Assembly: GCA_963846165.1 (NCBI GenBank)
Contig: CAWJUU010000008.1
Coordinates: 434,001-498,000, forward strand
DNA length: 64,000 bases
Reading direction: 5' to 3'
DNA from: WHSW01 sp963846165
Lineage (GTDB): Bacteria > Actinomycetota > Thermoleophilia > Solirubrobacterales > 70-9
Below are positions 33,221 to 41,822 of this stretch, one piece after another (position 1 is the stretch's first letter; each line of letters starts with the position of its first letter). A model generated the notes under the pieces. It was given only the letters and a program-made list of their open reading frames with translations, was not told the origin of the DNA and ran no database searches. The position numbers and the translations under genes were made by a program.

Positions 33221-34224
33221 GCGCCGGTGGTCGCACCGGCGCGCTGATCGTGCGACCGTGCTCGCAGTCGCGATCGTGCTCGTCTTCGGCGCCGCGATCG
33301 TCTTCGCCGCGACCAGTGATGACGAGTGCCGAGCCCGCTCGCAGCACGGCGGCATGGAGCTCGCTGACGCCGAGCCCGCTCGCTCGCACCGAGATCGGCG
33401 CGGCGCGCGTCGGCGATCGGATCTACGCCGTCGGCGGCTTCATCTCCAGCGGTGGCACGACCGCGAAGATGGCCCGCTACGACATCTCGCAGGACCGCTG
33501 GAAGCAGGTCGCGAGCCTGCCGATCGCGGTCAACCACCCCGGGATGACGGCGCTCGACGGCCGCATCTATCTGCTCGGCGGCAGCCTCGGCACGGGCGGC
33601 GCGAGCGAATCGCCTCTACCGCTACAGCCCGGTCCGCGACCGCTGGCGCCGGCTCGCCGATGCCGACTCGACCGCGGAGGCCACGCCCTGGTCGGGATCG
33701 ACCAACGGCTCTACGCCGCCGGTGGGTACGGCGAGGGCTGGCGGCGACACCTCGCTCGAGATCTACAGCATCAAGCGCGGATCGCTGGCGCCGCGGGCCC
33801 GAGATGCCGACGGGCCGCAATCACGTCGGCGCGGCCGTGCTCGACGGCGACCTGATCGTTACCGGGGGCCGGCCCGGGCCGGTCAACGGCGGCCAGACGA
33901 CGGTCGAGAGCTACGACCCGAAGCAGAAGAAGTGGACGCCGCTGGCGCCGCTGGCCACCGCCCGCAGCGGCCATGCCGCCGTGGTCGCAGGCGGCCGGCT
34001 GGTCGTCTTCGGCGGCGAGGAAACGGTTGAGGGCGGAACGACGATCGAGCAGGTCGAGGTCTACGACCCCGACAGCGACAGCTGGGCCGCCCTGCCCGAG
34101 ATGATCACTCCGCGCCACGGCGTCGGCGGCGCCGCCAAGGGCAAGCGGATCTACGCGATCGAGGGCGGCCCGACGCCCGGGCTCAGCTACTCGGCGCGCA
34201 CTCGAGTTCCTCGACCTGCCGTAG
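33217..34224 (+). pseudogene. Kelch-repeat protein, broken by about seven frameshifts
   Basis: Pieces in all three frames line up as one membrane-anchored Kelch propeller. N-terminal helix: ATVLAVAIVLVFGAAIVFAA. Kelch blades: ARVGDRIYAVGGFISSGG with RYDISQDRWKQVASLP; GRIYLLGGSLGTGG with RLYRYSPVRDRWRRL; QRLYAAGGYGEGW; WRRGPEMPTGRNHVGAAVLD and LIVTGGRPG; VVFGGEETVEGG and YDPDSDSWAALPE; then KRIYAIEGGPTPGLSYS and RALEFLDLP to the stop at 34224. Shifts fall near 33240, 33330, 33605, 33660, 33740, 33785 and 34193. Each can be repaired by one base, so this is either sequencing error in a poor region or real decay. Confidence 0.75.
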
Positions 34225-34258
34225 GCGCCGGCTGGTCAGCAGGGCGGCGCCTTGCGGC

Positions 34259-35113
34259 TCAGGCCTCGGCGGGCGGTGGGGCGGTCCGAAGTGCGCCGGC
34301 GCTGGCGAGGACGACGAGGCAGATCGCGATCACCTCGTTGGCGGCCAGCGCCTGGTCGAGGCCGATGAACCCGACCGTCGCCGCGACCGCGGGCTCGAGG
34401 CTCATGAGCACGCCGAAGGTTCCCTTAGGCAGCCGTCGCAGCGCCTCGAGCTCGAGCGAGTAGGGGATCGCCGAGCTCAGCATCGCGACCGCGAACCCGA
34501 CCGCGAGCAGCTCGGGCTCGAGCAGATCGATCCCGCCCTCGACGATCCCGGCCGGGACCAGGAGCGCGGCGGCGACCACCATCGCCAGGGATAGCCCCGT
34601 GCCACCGGCGAAGCGCTGCCCGACCCGGGCCGAGAGGACGATGTAGGCGGCCCAGAACGCGCCCGCGAGCAGCGCCAGGACGGCGCCGAGCAGGTCGAGG
34701 TCGCCGCCAAGGCCGGGGGAGAGGAGGAGGACCCCGGTTGTCGCCAGCGCCGCCCAGAGCAGGTCGAGGCGCCGGCTCGAGGTCGCAAACGCGACCCCGA
34801 GCGGGCCGACGAACTCGAGTGTCACCCCGATTCCGAGCGGGATCCGGTCGAGCGCCAGGTAGAAGCTGGTGTTCATTGCCGCGAGCGCGACTCCGAACAG
34901 GATGAGGTCGCGAGCTCCGCTCTCGCGCAGCGCGCGCAGCGATGGCCGCCAGATCGCCGCCAGCACGAGCGCGGCGAAGCCGAGCCGCAGGAACACGGTC
35001 CCGACCGGGCCGAGCTCGTCGAACAGCGTCGTCGCCGCCGCGGCACCGACCTGGACCGAGACGATGGCGCCGAGCACGAGGCCGACCGAGCTCGCTCTTG
35101 GGCCTCCAGCCAT
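34259..35113 (-). CDS. EamA/RhtA-type metabolite exporter
   Basis: 284 residues with about ten membrane helices in two EamA repeats (AIVSVQVGAAAATTLFDELG; AVLALLAGAFWAAYIVLSA; LPKGTFGVLMSLEPAVAATVGFI shows the conserved SLEP/ALEP end of the second repeat). The RhtA-like group exports amino acids such as threonine or homoserine, or other small metabolites. ATG 35113 is chosen because TACGGT (reverse of 35122-35127) lies 8 nt upstream; longer frames extend through the divergent promoter region. It is divergent from the LLM gene. Confidence 0.88.
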   Translation of the reverse strand: MAGGPRASSVGLVLGAIVSVQVGAAAATTLFDELGPVGTVFLRLGFAALVLAAIWRPSLRALRESGARDLILFGVALAAMNTSFYLALDRIPLGIGVTLEFVGPLGVAFATSSRRLDLLWAALATTGVLLLSPGLGGDLDLLGAVLALLAGAFWAAYIVLSARVGQRFAGGTGLSLAMVVAAALLVPAGIVEGGIDLLEPELLAVGFAVAMLSSAIPYSLELEALRRLPKGTFGVLMSLEPAVAATVGFIGLDQALAANEVIAICLVVLASAGALRTAPPPAEA

Positions 35114-35167
35114 GGCAGCGAACCGTACGAGGCGGCGTGCTTGCGGTGTGGCTAAGCTCGCGCGCTG

Positions 35168-36208
35168 ATGTCGTCCGACCTGAAGCTCGGCCTCAACACC
35201 GGGTACTGGAGCGCCGGACCGCCCCCGGGAGCCGTCGAGGCCATCGCCGAGGCCGAGCGCCTCGGGCTCGATTCGGTCTGGACCGCCGAGGCGTACGGCT
35301 CGGACTGCCTCACCCCGCTGGCCTGGTGGGGTGCGGCGACCTCTCGGATCAAGCTCGGCACCGGGATCCTGCAGATGTCGGCGCGCCAGCCGACCGCCGC
35401 CGCGATGGCGGCGATGACGCTCGACCACCTCTCCGGTGGTCGGCTGATCCTCGGGATCGGCGTCTCAGGCCCGCAGGTGGTCGAAGGCTGGTACGGGGTG
35501 CCGTTCTCGAAGCCGCTTGCGCGCACCCGGGAGTACGTCGGCATCCTCCGCGACGTCTGGGCCCGGCAGGGCCCGGTCACCAATGACGAAGCTCACTACC
35601 CGCTGCCGCTGCCCGACGGCACCGGGCTCGCGAAACCGCTCAAGTCCTCGATCCACCCGCTGCGCGAGGAGATCCCGGTCTTCCTCGCCGCCGAGGGGCC
35701 GAAGAACATTGCGCTCGGGGCCGAGATCTGTGACGGCTGGATGGCGATGCTGCTCTCGCCGCACCAGCTCGAGCCCTATCGCGAGGCGCTCGCCGAGGGC
35801 TTTGCCCGCCCTGGTGCCCGCCGCGGCGACGACGACTTCGAGGTCGCCGCGACCGTACCGATGATCGTCTCCGACGACGTCGATGGCGCCGCCGACGCCC
35901 TGCGCCATTACTACGCTCTCTACTTCGGCGGCATGGGGGCGAAGGGCAGGAACTTCCACGCCAACGTCGCGACTCGGATGGGCCACGGAGAGATGATCGA
36001 GCGGGTCCAGGACCTCTACCTGTCCGGCAAGAAGGCCGAGGCCGCCGCGGCGATCCCGTTCGAGATCATCGACGAGATGTCGCTGATCGGCCCGCCCGAA
36101 AAGATCCGGCACGACCTCGAGGCCTGGCGCGACTCGTTCGTGACCACGCTGCTGATCGCCGGCGATGCGGCGACCGTGCGCACCGCGGCCGAGCTGGTGC
36201 TCGGATGA
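35168..36208 (+). CDS. LLM-class oxidoreductase, probably F420-dependent
   Basis: 346 residues of the luciferase-like monooxygenase TIM-barrel family: LKLGLNTGYWSAGPPPGAVE, EAERLGLDSVWTAEAYGSD, KLGTGILQMSARQPTAAAMA, LDHLSGGRLILGIGVSGPQV, IPVFLAAEGPKNIALGAEIC. The AMAAMTLDHLSGGR pattern is typical of actinobacterial F420-using members; whether F420 or FMN is used cannot be decided from sequence alone. TAAGCT at 35153-35158 lies 9 nt before the ATG. Its stop overlaps the ATG of an SDR gene, so they may act in one pathway. Confidence 0.9.
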   Translation: MSSDLKLGLNTGYWSAGPPPGAVEAIAEAERLGLDSVWTAEAYGSDCLTPLAWWGAATSRIKLGTGILQMSARQPTAAAMAAMTLDHLSGGRLILGIGVSGPQVVEGWYGVPFSKPLARTREYVGILRDVWARQGPVTNDEAHYPLPLPDGTGLAKPLKSSIHPLREEIPVFLAAEGPKNIALGAEICDGWMAMLLSPHQLEPYREALAEGFARPGARRGDDDFEVAATVPMIVSDDVDGAADALRHYYALYFGGMGAKGRNFHANVATRMGHGEMIERVQDLYLSGKKAEAAAAIPFEIIDEMSLIGPPEKIRHDLEAWRDSFVTTLLIAGDAATVRTAAELVLG

Positions 36209-37029
36209 GCGAGGGACCGCCGACGGCGCTGATCACAGGTGCTTCGAGCGGGATCGGCGAGGCGACCGCTCGCCGGCTCGCCCGCGAACCGGGCGCGAGG
36301 CTGGTCCTTGTCGCCCGCCGCGAGCAGCGGCTGCGCGAGCTGGCCGATTCGCTGCCCGCGCCGGCGACCTACGTCGCCGCGGACCTGACCGAGCCCGATG
36401 CGCCCGAGCGGGTCCTCGCTCACGTTCGTGAGCATGACGACCGGCTGACGCTGCTCGTCAACAACGCCGGCGCCTCGTGGCGCGCGACCTTCGCCGAGGG
36501 CGGGTGGGCGAACGTGCAGCGGACGATGGCGCTCAACTTCGACGCTGTCGTGCGGCTCACCGAGGCGCTGCTGCCGCTGCTGCGCGACTCGGCGCCGAGC
36601 GCGATCGTCAACGTCTCGAGCACCGCCGGCCGCGTCGCTCGCGCGGGCGCCGGCGCCTACTCGGCGAGCAAGTTCGCGCTCGCCGGCTGGAGCGACTCGC
36701 TCTATGCGGAGGAGCGCGAGCACGGCGTCCACGTCGGCCTGGTGCTCCCGGGCTTTGTCGCCACCGAGGGTTTCCCGGCGACCGAGTTGCGGGGGCGCCG
36801 CGCGACGAGCTGGATCGTCTCCAAGCCCGAGAAGGCGGCCGAGGCGATCCTCGACGCGAGCCTCGGCGGCAGGACCGAGCGCTACGTGCCGCGGGCGTAC
36901 GCGCTCGCCGCGGCGGCGCGGGTGCTGGTGCCGCGAGTGACCCGCAGGGTGCTCTCGGGCGGAGCCGCGAGTGTGATCACCACCGCGACCGGCGCCGACG
37001 CTGCCGACCGCGAGCCGAAGCACGACTGA
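36205..37029 (+). CDS. Short-chain dehydrogenase/reductase
   Basis: 274 residues. NAD(P)-binding LITGASSGIGEATARRLA, NNAGAS, the catalytic Ser in IVNVSSTAGR and the YSASK catalytic Tyr/Lys are all present. An Arg-rich region after the first strand (ARREQRLRELAD) favours NADP(H). It is translationally coupled to the LLM gene. The substrate is unknown. The convergent P450 gene ends two bases after its stop. Confidence 0.92.
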   Translation: MSEGPPTALITGASSGIGEATARRLAREPGARLVLVARREQRLRELADSLPAPATYVAADLTEPDAPERVLAHVREHDDRLTLLVNNAGASWRATFAEGGWANVQRTMALNFDAVVRLTEALLPLLRDSAPSAIVNVSSTAGRVARAGAGAYSASKFALAGWSDSLYAEEREHGVHVGLVLPGFVATEGFPATELRGRRATSWIVSKPEKAAEAILDASLGGRTERYVPRAYALAAAARVLVPRVTRRVLSGGAASVITTATGADAADREPKHD

Positions 37030-37031
37030 GC

Positions 37032-38294
37032 TCAGGCGACGAGCTCGGTGCTCTTCGGCGCCGGCGTGAAGCGCACGGGGAGCGTCTTGAGCTGGTTCAG
37101 GAACAGCGAGCGGGCCTTGGTCGGCTCACCCGCGAGCTCGATGTCCGGAAAGCGCCGCAGGGTCTCCGTCAGCAGCGTCTTGATCTCGAGCCGCGCGAGC
37201 GCCGCGCCGAGGCAGAAGTGCCGGCCGCCGGCGCCGAATGCCTGGTGGTCCGGCGCCCGGGTGACGTCGAGGCGCTGCGGGTCCTCGTAGACGTCCTCGT
37301 CGCGATTCGAGGCCACGTACCAGAGCAGCACCTTGTCGCCCTCGGCGATCGTCTGCCCGTGCAGCTCGACCTCGCGGGTCGCGGTGCGGCGGAAGTGCGC
37401 GAAGGCGGGGTACATGCGCAGCAGCTCCTCGACCGCGCCTCCGATCAGCGCTGGGTCGTCGAGCAGGAGCCGGAGCTGGTCGGGGTGTTCGAAGAGACCG
37501 AGCATGCCGCTGGTGAAGACCGAGCGGGTGCTGTCGTTGCCGGCCGCGCCGAGCAGGCCGAGCCCCATGAAGATCTCCGTGTCGCTGAGGCTCTCGCCGT
37601 CGACCTCTGAGTAGACGAGGACGTCCATGAGGTCATCCATGCCGGGGCTTTGACGCCGCTCGGCGATCATCTCCATGGTCTCGTCCCAGGCCCGCGTCAT
37701 CACCTCGACCACGGCCTGCTCGGTCGGCCGCAGCTCCTCGTCGCCGAACCCGAGCACCATGTTCGTCTCCTCGATGTGGCGCTGGTCGTCCTCCTCCGGC
37801 GTGCCGATGAACGAGCCGATCACGCGCGCGACCACGGGGCCGGCGACGTCCTGGACGAGGTCGCACTCGCCGCGCTCGCAGACACGGTCGAGGACCCGGT
37901 TGACGATCCCGCGGATCCGCTCCTCATGCTCGGCGATCCGCTTCGGCGTGAAGCCGCGCTGGAACAGTGCCTTGATCCGGTCGTGGCGCGGGGGGTCCAT
38001 CGAGATCATCTGCTGCTGCTGGCCCTCGAGCGGGATCCCGAAGTCGTCGAGGACCATGATCCCGCCGACGTAGGAGGAGTAGGTCTGCCAGTCGAGGCTC
38101 ACCTGACGCAGGTCCGCTGCCCGGGTCAACGACCAGAAGCCGCCCTCGTGGGGGTAGTCGGCGAGTGGGCTCCAGTGCACCGGGGCCTCACTGCGAAGCC
38201 GGGTGAAGAGGTCGTGGGGCGGACCGTCGGCCCACAGCGCCAAGTCGCCGAGGTCGAGGTTGGCGAGGTCCTGCCCGGGTGCGGTCACGCTCAC
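37032..38294 (-). CDS. Cytochrome P450
   Basis: 420 residues from GTG 38294, chosen because TAGTAT (reverse of 38303-38308) lies 8 nt upstream. I-helix oxygen-binding motif GLLGAAGNDSTRS, ExxR in EELLRMYP, PERF-region DVYEDPQRLDVTRAPDHQ, and the haem-ligand loop FGAGGRHFCLG are intact. The overall pattern resembles the CYP124/125/142-like actinobacterial group that oxidises lipids and sterols (tentative). No ferredoxin gene is nearby. A TetR-type regulator is divergent, and an inverted repeat overlaps the promoter, so the P450 is probably inducible. Confidence 0.94.
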   Translation of the reverse strand: MSVTAPGQDLANLDLGDLALWADGPPHDLFTRLRSEAPVHWSPLADYPHEGGFWSLTRAADLRQVSLDWQTYSSYVGGIMVLDDFGIPLEGQQQQMISMDPPRHDRIKALFQRGFTPKRIAEHEERIRGIVNRVLDRVCERGECDLVQDVAGPVVARVIGSFIGTPEEDDQRHIEETNMVLGFGDEELRPTEQAVVEVMTRAWDETMEMIAERRQSPGMDDLMDVLVYSEVDGESLSDTEIFMGLGLLGAAGNDSTRSVFTSGMLGLFEHPDQLRLLLDDPALIGGAVEELLRMYPAFAHFRRTATREVELHGQTIAEGDKVLLWYVASNRDEDVYEDPQRLDVTRAPDHQAFGAGGRHFCLGAALARLEIKTLLTETLRRFPDIELAGEPTKARSLFLNQLKTLPVRFTPAPKSTELVA

Positions 38295-38302
38295 GGTCGG
38301 GC

Positions 38303-38318
38303 ATACTACAGATGTAGT
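38303..38318. promoter_or_regulatory. Candidate TetR operator between P450 and tetR
   Basis: ACTACA and TGTAGT (38305-38310, 38313-38318) are perfect arms around GA. The repeat overlaps the TAGTAT hexamer of the P450 promoter and includes the GTG start of the TetR gene, placing both under the same site. Confidence 0.6.
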
Positions 38319-38907
38319 GAGGACGACGCCGATCGCCACCGCCGACCGCCGCGCCGCGCTCGCCGACGCCGCCCTTGGGGTGCTCGAGGGCGGCGGCGGG
38401 CGCGCGCTCACCCACCGCGCGGTCGACGAGCGGGCCGGGTTGCCACAGGGCTCGACCAGCAACTACTTCCCGACCCGCGAGGCCCTGCTGACCGCAGCGC
38501 TCGGCCGCCTGGTCGAGCTCGAGCGTCCGTCGGTGCGGGCGATGGAGGCGCTCGTGCCAGGCGGACCCTACGGCCCCCGCCGCAGCGCCGAGCTGGTCGC
38601 CGAGATGATCATCCGCGACTGGCTCGCCGGCGAGCGCGCCGGGCTCTCGGTCGCGCGCTACGAGCTCACCCTCGAGGCGCGCCGCCGGCCCGAGTTCCAG
38701 CGGGCCCTGAACGAGGTCCGCCGCGAGTACGTGCTGATCGCCGAACAGCTCCTCCCGGCGGCGGGCTGCACGGACCCGCGTCGGCACGCGCCTCAGCTGC
38801 TGGCCCTGCTCGACGGCCTGATGGTGAACCAGCTCTTCGAGCCGGCGACGGCGCTGTCAGAGGTCGAGCTGATCGACCATCTGGAGCGTTTCTTCGGCTC
38901 CTGCTGA
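38317..38907 (+). CDS. TetR-family transcriptional regulator
   Basis: 196 residues from GTG 38317, whose first bases are inside the putative operator, so the mRNA is likely leaderless. N-terminal HTH: RRAALADAALGVLEGGGGRA and THRAVDERAGLPQGSTSNYF with FPTREALLTAALG. The C-terminal helical ligand domain is variable. It probably represses the divergent P450 and itself. The last 51 bases overlap the 3' end of the convergent GGDEF/HD-GYP gene. Confidence 0.92.
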   Translation: MRTTPIATADRRAALADAALGVLEGGGGRALTHRAVDERAGLPQGSTSNYFPTREALLTAALGRLVELERPSVRAMEALVPGGPYGPRRSAELVAEMIIRDWLAGERAGLSVARYELTLEARRRPEFQRALNEVRREYVLIAEQLLPAAGCTDPRRHAPQLLALLDGLMVNQLFEPATALSEVELIDHLERFFGSC

Positions 38908-40878
38908 GCCGTTGAGGCTCGGGAACACCGACCCGGCGAAGACGTCGACGAGCATCGGGTCGAACTGGGTGCCAGCGCAGCGGCGAAGCTCGGCGAGCGC
39001 CTCGTCCGCGGGCATCGCGCTGCGGTAGGCACGGTCGCTGGTCATCGCCTCGAACGCGTCGCAGATGAAGATGATCCGGGCGCCGAGCGGGATCTCCTCC
39101 CCGGCGAGGCCGTCTGGATATCCATCGCCGTCCCAGCGCTCGTGGCTCGAGCGGACCAGCTTGGCAACCGGGGCCATCGCCGGGGCGGCGCCGAGGATCC
39201 GCTCCCCGATCAGCGTGTGCGACCGCATCAGGTCCCATTCGACGTCATCGAGGTCGCCTCGCTTGTGCACGATCCGGTCGGGGATCGCGATCTTGCCGAC
39301 GTCGTGAAGCTCGGCGGCGCGCGCGAGCGCATCGAGGTCCTCGGCGCCGAGCTCGAGCAGCTTGCCCATCCGAACCGCCAGCCGCGCGACCCCGGTCAGG
39401 TGTGCGCTCAACGCCGGCTCTCGCTCGCGCAGGATTCGCACCAGCGCCTGATGGGTCTGGCGCCGCGCGGAGTTCGGCCGCAGGCCCTTCTCCGCGTACA
39501 TGCGGGTGTCGGCGAGCCGCAGCGCCGCGGCGGGGTCCGCGGCCTCGGCTGGGAGCAGGGCGACGCCGGCCGAGGCCCCGATGCTGAAGCCCTCGCCCTC
39601 CTCGCAGAGTCCCGCGCGCGCGGCCGCAAGGACCGCGGCCACCCTCGAGTCGCCTCCCGGGACGAGAACGCAAAACTCATCGCCGCCAAGCCGGTAGGCA
39701 ACGCCATCGCGACCGACCGCGACCGCGAGGTTGGCACCCATCCGGCGGAGAAGCAGATCGCCGGCCGGGTGGCCGAAGGTGTCGTTGTAGGCCTTGAACC
39801 CGTCGAGGTCGAAGAGGGCGAAGATCCACTCGCGCCCACCCGGGGCGAGCGCTCGCCCGAGGTCGCTCATCACCGATCTGCGATTGGCGAGCCCGGTGAG
39901 CGCGTCGCTGACCGCCTCGGCTTTGACTGCGCGGAGCAACGCCGCGTTCTCGCGGAAGCTGACCGCGAGGCGGATCGCGAGCATCGCCAGCGTCGCGACC
40001 GCGAGCCAGACCGCGACCCCGCCCACCTGTTCGAGGTTGTCCCAGGCCAGCACGCCGAGGGCGACGAAGGCGAACGCCGAGGGCAGGAAGATGGATCGAG
40101 CCTCCGGCTCGCCCACCTCGGCTTCGGCTGAGGTGAGCGAAGCTCCTGCGATCAGCAGTCCACCGATCAGCCACAGGCTGTCGAGGTATCCGCCGTCATA
40201 GACGCTGGTCGCCGACTGGTAGAGATAGACGCCGTCGGCGACCGCCCAGGTGGCGAGGCCGAGTCCGATCAAGATCCAGCCGCGGCCGATTCGCGCGCCA
40301 CTCAGGACCACCCCGGCGATCAGGAACGAGAGCAGGAGGACGTCGGCGAGGGGATAGGCGAGGTTGGTCGCCACGACGGCCGGGTCGCCCTTGGTCGCGG
40401 CGAGCAATGCCGGTGCGAGCACGGCGCTGGCTAGCGCGGCCGCGGCGAGGCCGGCGATCGCCCCGTCGAGCCAGTCGGTGGCTACGAAGCGCACGCGCCG
40501 GCCGACGAACGCGAGCACGCCGACGTACAGACACGGATAGGCGGCGAGGTAGAGCGCGTCGGCCCAGGAGGGGTAGGGGGCATGCTTGACGCCGGCGAGC
40601 GCGATCGTCCAGTAGATGTCCCCGGCGGTCCAAAGCGCGAGGCCGAGCCCGAAGGCGAGCCAGGCGATCCGGTCGCCCTGAGCACCGGCGGCTCGCACGA
40701 GGCAGGCGATCGCGGCGACGATCAGCACCCCGTTGTAGACCCAGTGGTTGATCAACAGGTTGAGCTCGCCGCGGCCGAGGCCGGCGATCCAGGCGGCGTG
40801 CAGGAGCATGCCCGCGAGCCCGAGGGCCAGCAACCCCCAGAGAAGCACGTTCAGCTGTCGACGCGAGAGAACTGGCAA
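38857..40878 (-). CDS. Membrane sensor with GGDEF and HD-GYP domains (c-di-GMP turnover)
   Basis: 673 residues. An N-terminal membrane region of roughly nine helices (about residues 10-310) precedes a GGDEF domain (DALTGLANRRSVMSDLG, FALFDLDGFKAYNDTFGH, YRLGGDEFCVLVPGG), followed by an HD-GYP domain (LHDVGKIAIPDRIVHKRG, HERWDGDGYPDGLAGEEIP). Both catalytic signatures are intact, so the protein could both make and degrade c-di-GMP, or one domain may regulate the other. It overlaps the tetR 3' end. The start at 40878 has no evident Shine-Dalgarno. The upstream 250 bases contain a riboswitch for the neighbouring gene on the other strand. Confidence 0.93.
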   Translation of the reverse strand: MPVLSRRQLNVLLWGLLALGLAGMLLHAAWIAGLGRGELNLLINHWVYNGVLIVAAIACLVRAAGAQGDRIAWLAFGLGLALWTAGDIYWTIALAGVKHAPYPSWADALYLAAYPCLYVGVLAFVGRRVRFVATDWLDGAIAGLAAAALASAVLAPALLAATKGDPAVVATNLAYPLADVLLLSFLIAGVVLSGARIGRGWILIGLGLATWAVADGVYLYQSATSVYDGGYLDSLWLIGGLLIAGASLTSAEAEVGEPEARSIFLPSAFAFVALGVLAWDNLEQVGGVAVWLAVATLAMLAIRLAVSFRENAALLRAVKAEAVSDALTGLANRRSVMSDLGRALAPGGREWIFALFDLDGFKAYNDTFGHPAGDLLLRRMGANLAVAVGRDGVAYRLGGDEFCVLVPGGDSRVAAVLAAARAGLCEEGEGFSIGASAGVALLPAEAADPAAALRLADTRMYAEKGLRPNSARRQTHQALVRILREREPALSAHLTGVARLAVRMGKLLELGAEDLDALARAAELHDVGKIAIPDRIVHKRGDLDDVEWDLMRSHTLIGERILGAAPAMAPVAKLVRSSHERWDGDGYPDGLAGEEIPLGARIIFICDAFEAMTSDRAYRSAMPADEALAELRRCAGTQFDPMLVDVFAGSVFPSLNGSAGAEETLQMVDQLDL

Positions 40879-40974
40879 GCGGCCGGACCTTCCCCTTTTC
40901 GGTCCATATCGGCCGCTGGCCGGAGATCGTTAAGCGGGTCCCGCGGCGTCGCCCGCCGGATGTATGCTGCCGCA

Positions 40975-41126
40975 AGTTCGTTTCGAACCCGTAGCCGAAT
41001 CTCGGCTCGCACGCGAGTCGAGAGCGGGGGACCCAGGTCTTGGGGCCAACCCACCCGGTGAAGGTGGGGGCGCTGCTCCTCTAGCGCCAGCCCGTCAGCT
41101 AACCCCGCAGGCAGACAAAGGAGACG
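40975..41126 (+). promoter_or_regulatory. c-di-AMP riboswitch (ydaO/yuaA type), copy 1
   Basis: The leader before the NlpC/P60-like gene contains the ydaO landmarks in order: GCCGAATCTCGGC, GCGGGGGACCCAGGT, TTGGGGCCAA, a variable stem (CCACCCGGTGAAGGTGGG), GGCGCTGCTCCTCTAGCGCC, then AGCCCGTCAGCTAACCCCGC and AGGCAGACAAAGGAGA. A hairpin GTTCG-TTT-CGAAC starts the element. In actinobacteria such switches turn off cell-wall hydrolase genes when c-di-AMP binds. The element ends at the Shine-Dalgarno (AAAGGAG), so control by RBS occlusion or termination are both possible. Confidence 0.9.
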
Positions 41127-41132
41127 GAAACC

Positions 41133-41705
41133 GTGCCCAGCCCAGCCTCCGCCCGCCCGCGCGCCCTCGCGGTCGCCCTCTGTGCAGCAGCCGCGATTCT
41201 GGTGCTGCCGGCGTCGGCGCTCGCCGGCTCGGGCGGCGTCGGGCCGGGGGGGACGGCGGGCGGCACGGTTCCCGGGACCAAGGCCAAGCTGCTCAAGAGC
41301 GGGCTCGCCGCCGCGCCCGAAGTCGCGCCCGCCGCGGTCAAGCGCGCGATCGCGGCCGCGAACGAGATCGACGACGCCGGCTACTGCACCGGTGGCGGCC
41401 ATCGCAACTGGAACTCGCGCTGCTACGACTGCTCGGGCACGGTCAGCTACGCGCTCGGCCCCAAAGGCGCCGACATCCTCGACTCACCGCTTCCCTCGGG
41501 TGACTTCCGCAAGTGGGGTGAGGCCGGCAAGGGGAGCTGGATCACCGTCTACTACAACCGCGGCCACGCCTTCGTCTCGATCGCCGGGCTCCGCCTCGAC
41601 ACCTCGCTGCCCGACGACGGGGCCGAAGGCCCGGGCTGGAGCAAGGACGTCAAGGCCGGGCTCGCCAACGGCCCGTTCAAGAAGCGCCACTACACGGGCC
41701 TGTAG
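41133..41705 (+). CDS. Secreted NlpC/P60-like peptidoglycan hydrolase
   Basis: 190 residues from GTG, 9 nt after GGAG at the end of the riboswitch. Signal peptide RALAVALCAAAAILVLPASALA, then a glycine-rich segment GSGGVGPGGTAGG. The catalytic part has CYDCSGTVSYALG (active-site Cys before Ser) and GHAFVSIAGLRLDTS (catalytic His). The layout is that of C40/CHAP-like endopeptidases that cut peptidoglycan stem peptides. The c-di-AMP riboswitch links its expression to turgor or potassium status. The N-terminal GSGGVG segment also occurs in the M23 peptidase at 47.2 kb. Confidence 0.9.
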   Translation: MPSPASARPRALAVALCAAAAILVLPASALAGSGGVGPGGTAGGTVPGTKAKLLKSGLAAAPEVAPAAVKRAIAAANEIDDAGYCTGGGHRNWNSRCYDCSGTVSYALGPKGADILDSPLPSGDFRKWGEAGKGSWITVYYNRGHAFVSIAGLRLDTSLPDDGAEGPGWSKDVKAGLANGPFKKRHYTGL

Positions 41706-41822
41706 ACGCGAGCACCAGGTGTGGACGGCACCTTCGAGCACGCTGCCGAAGCCGCGGACGACCACGGGATGCGCGAGGCGATCGAGGATCTCGGCCTCGC
41801 GGACCAGCGACGCAGCGCCCGC

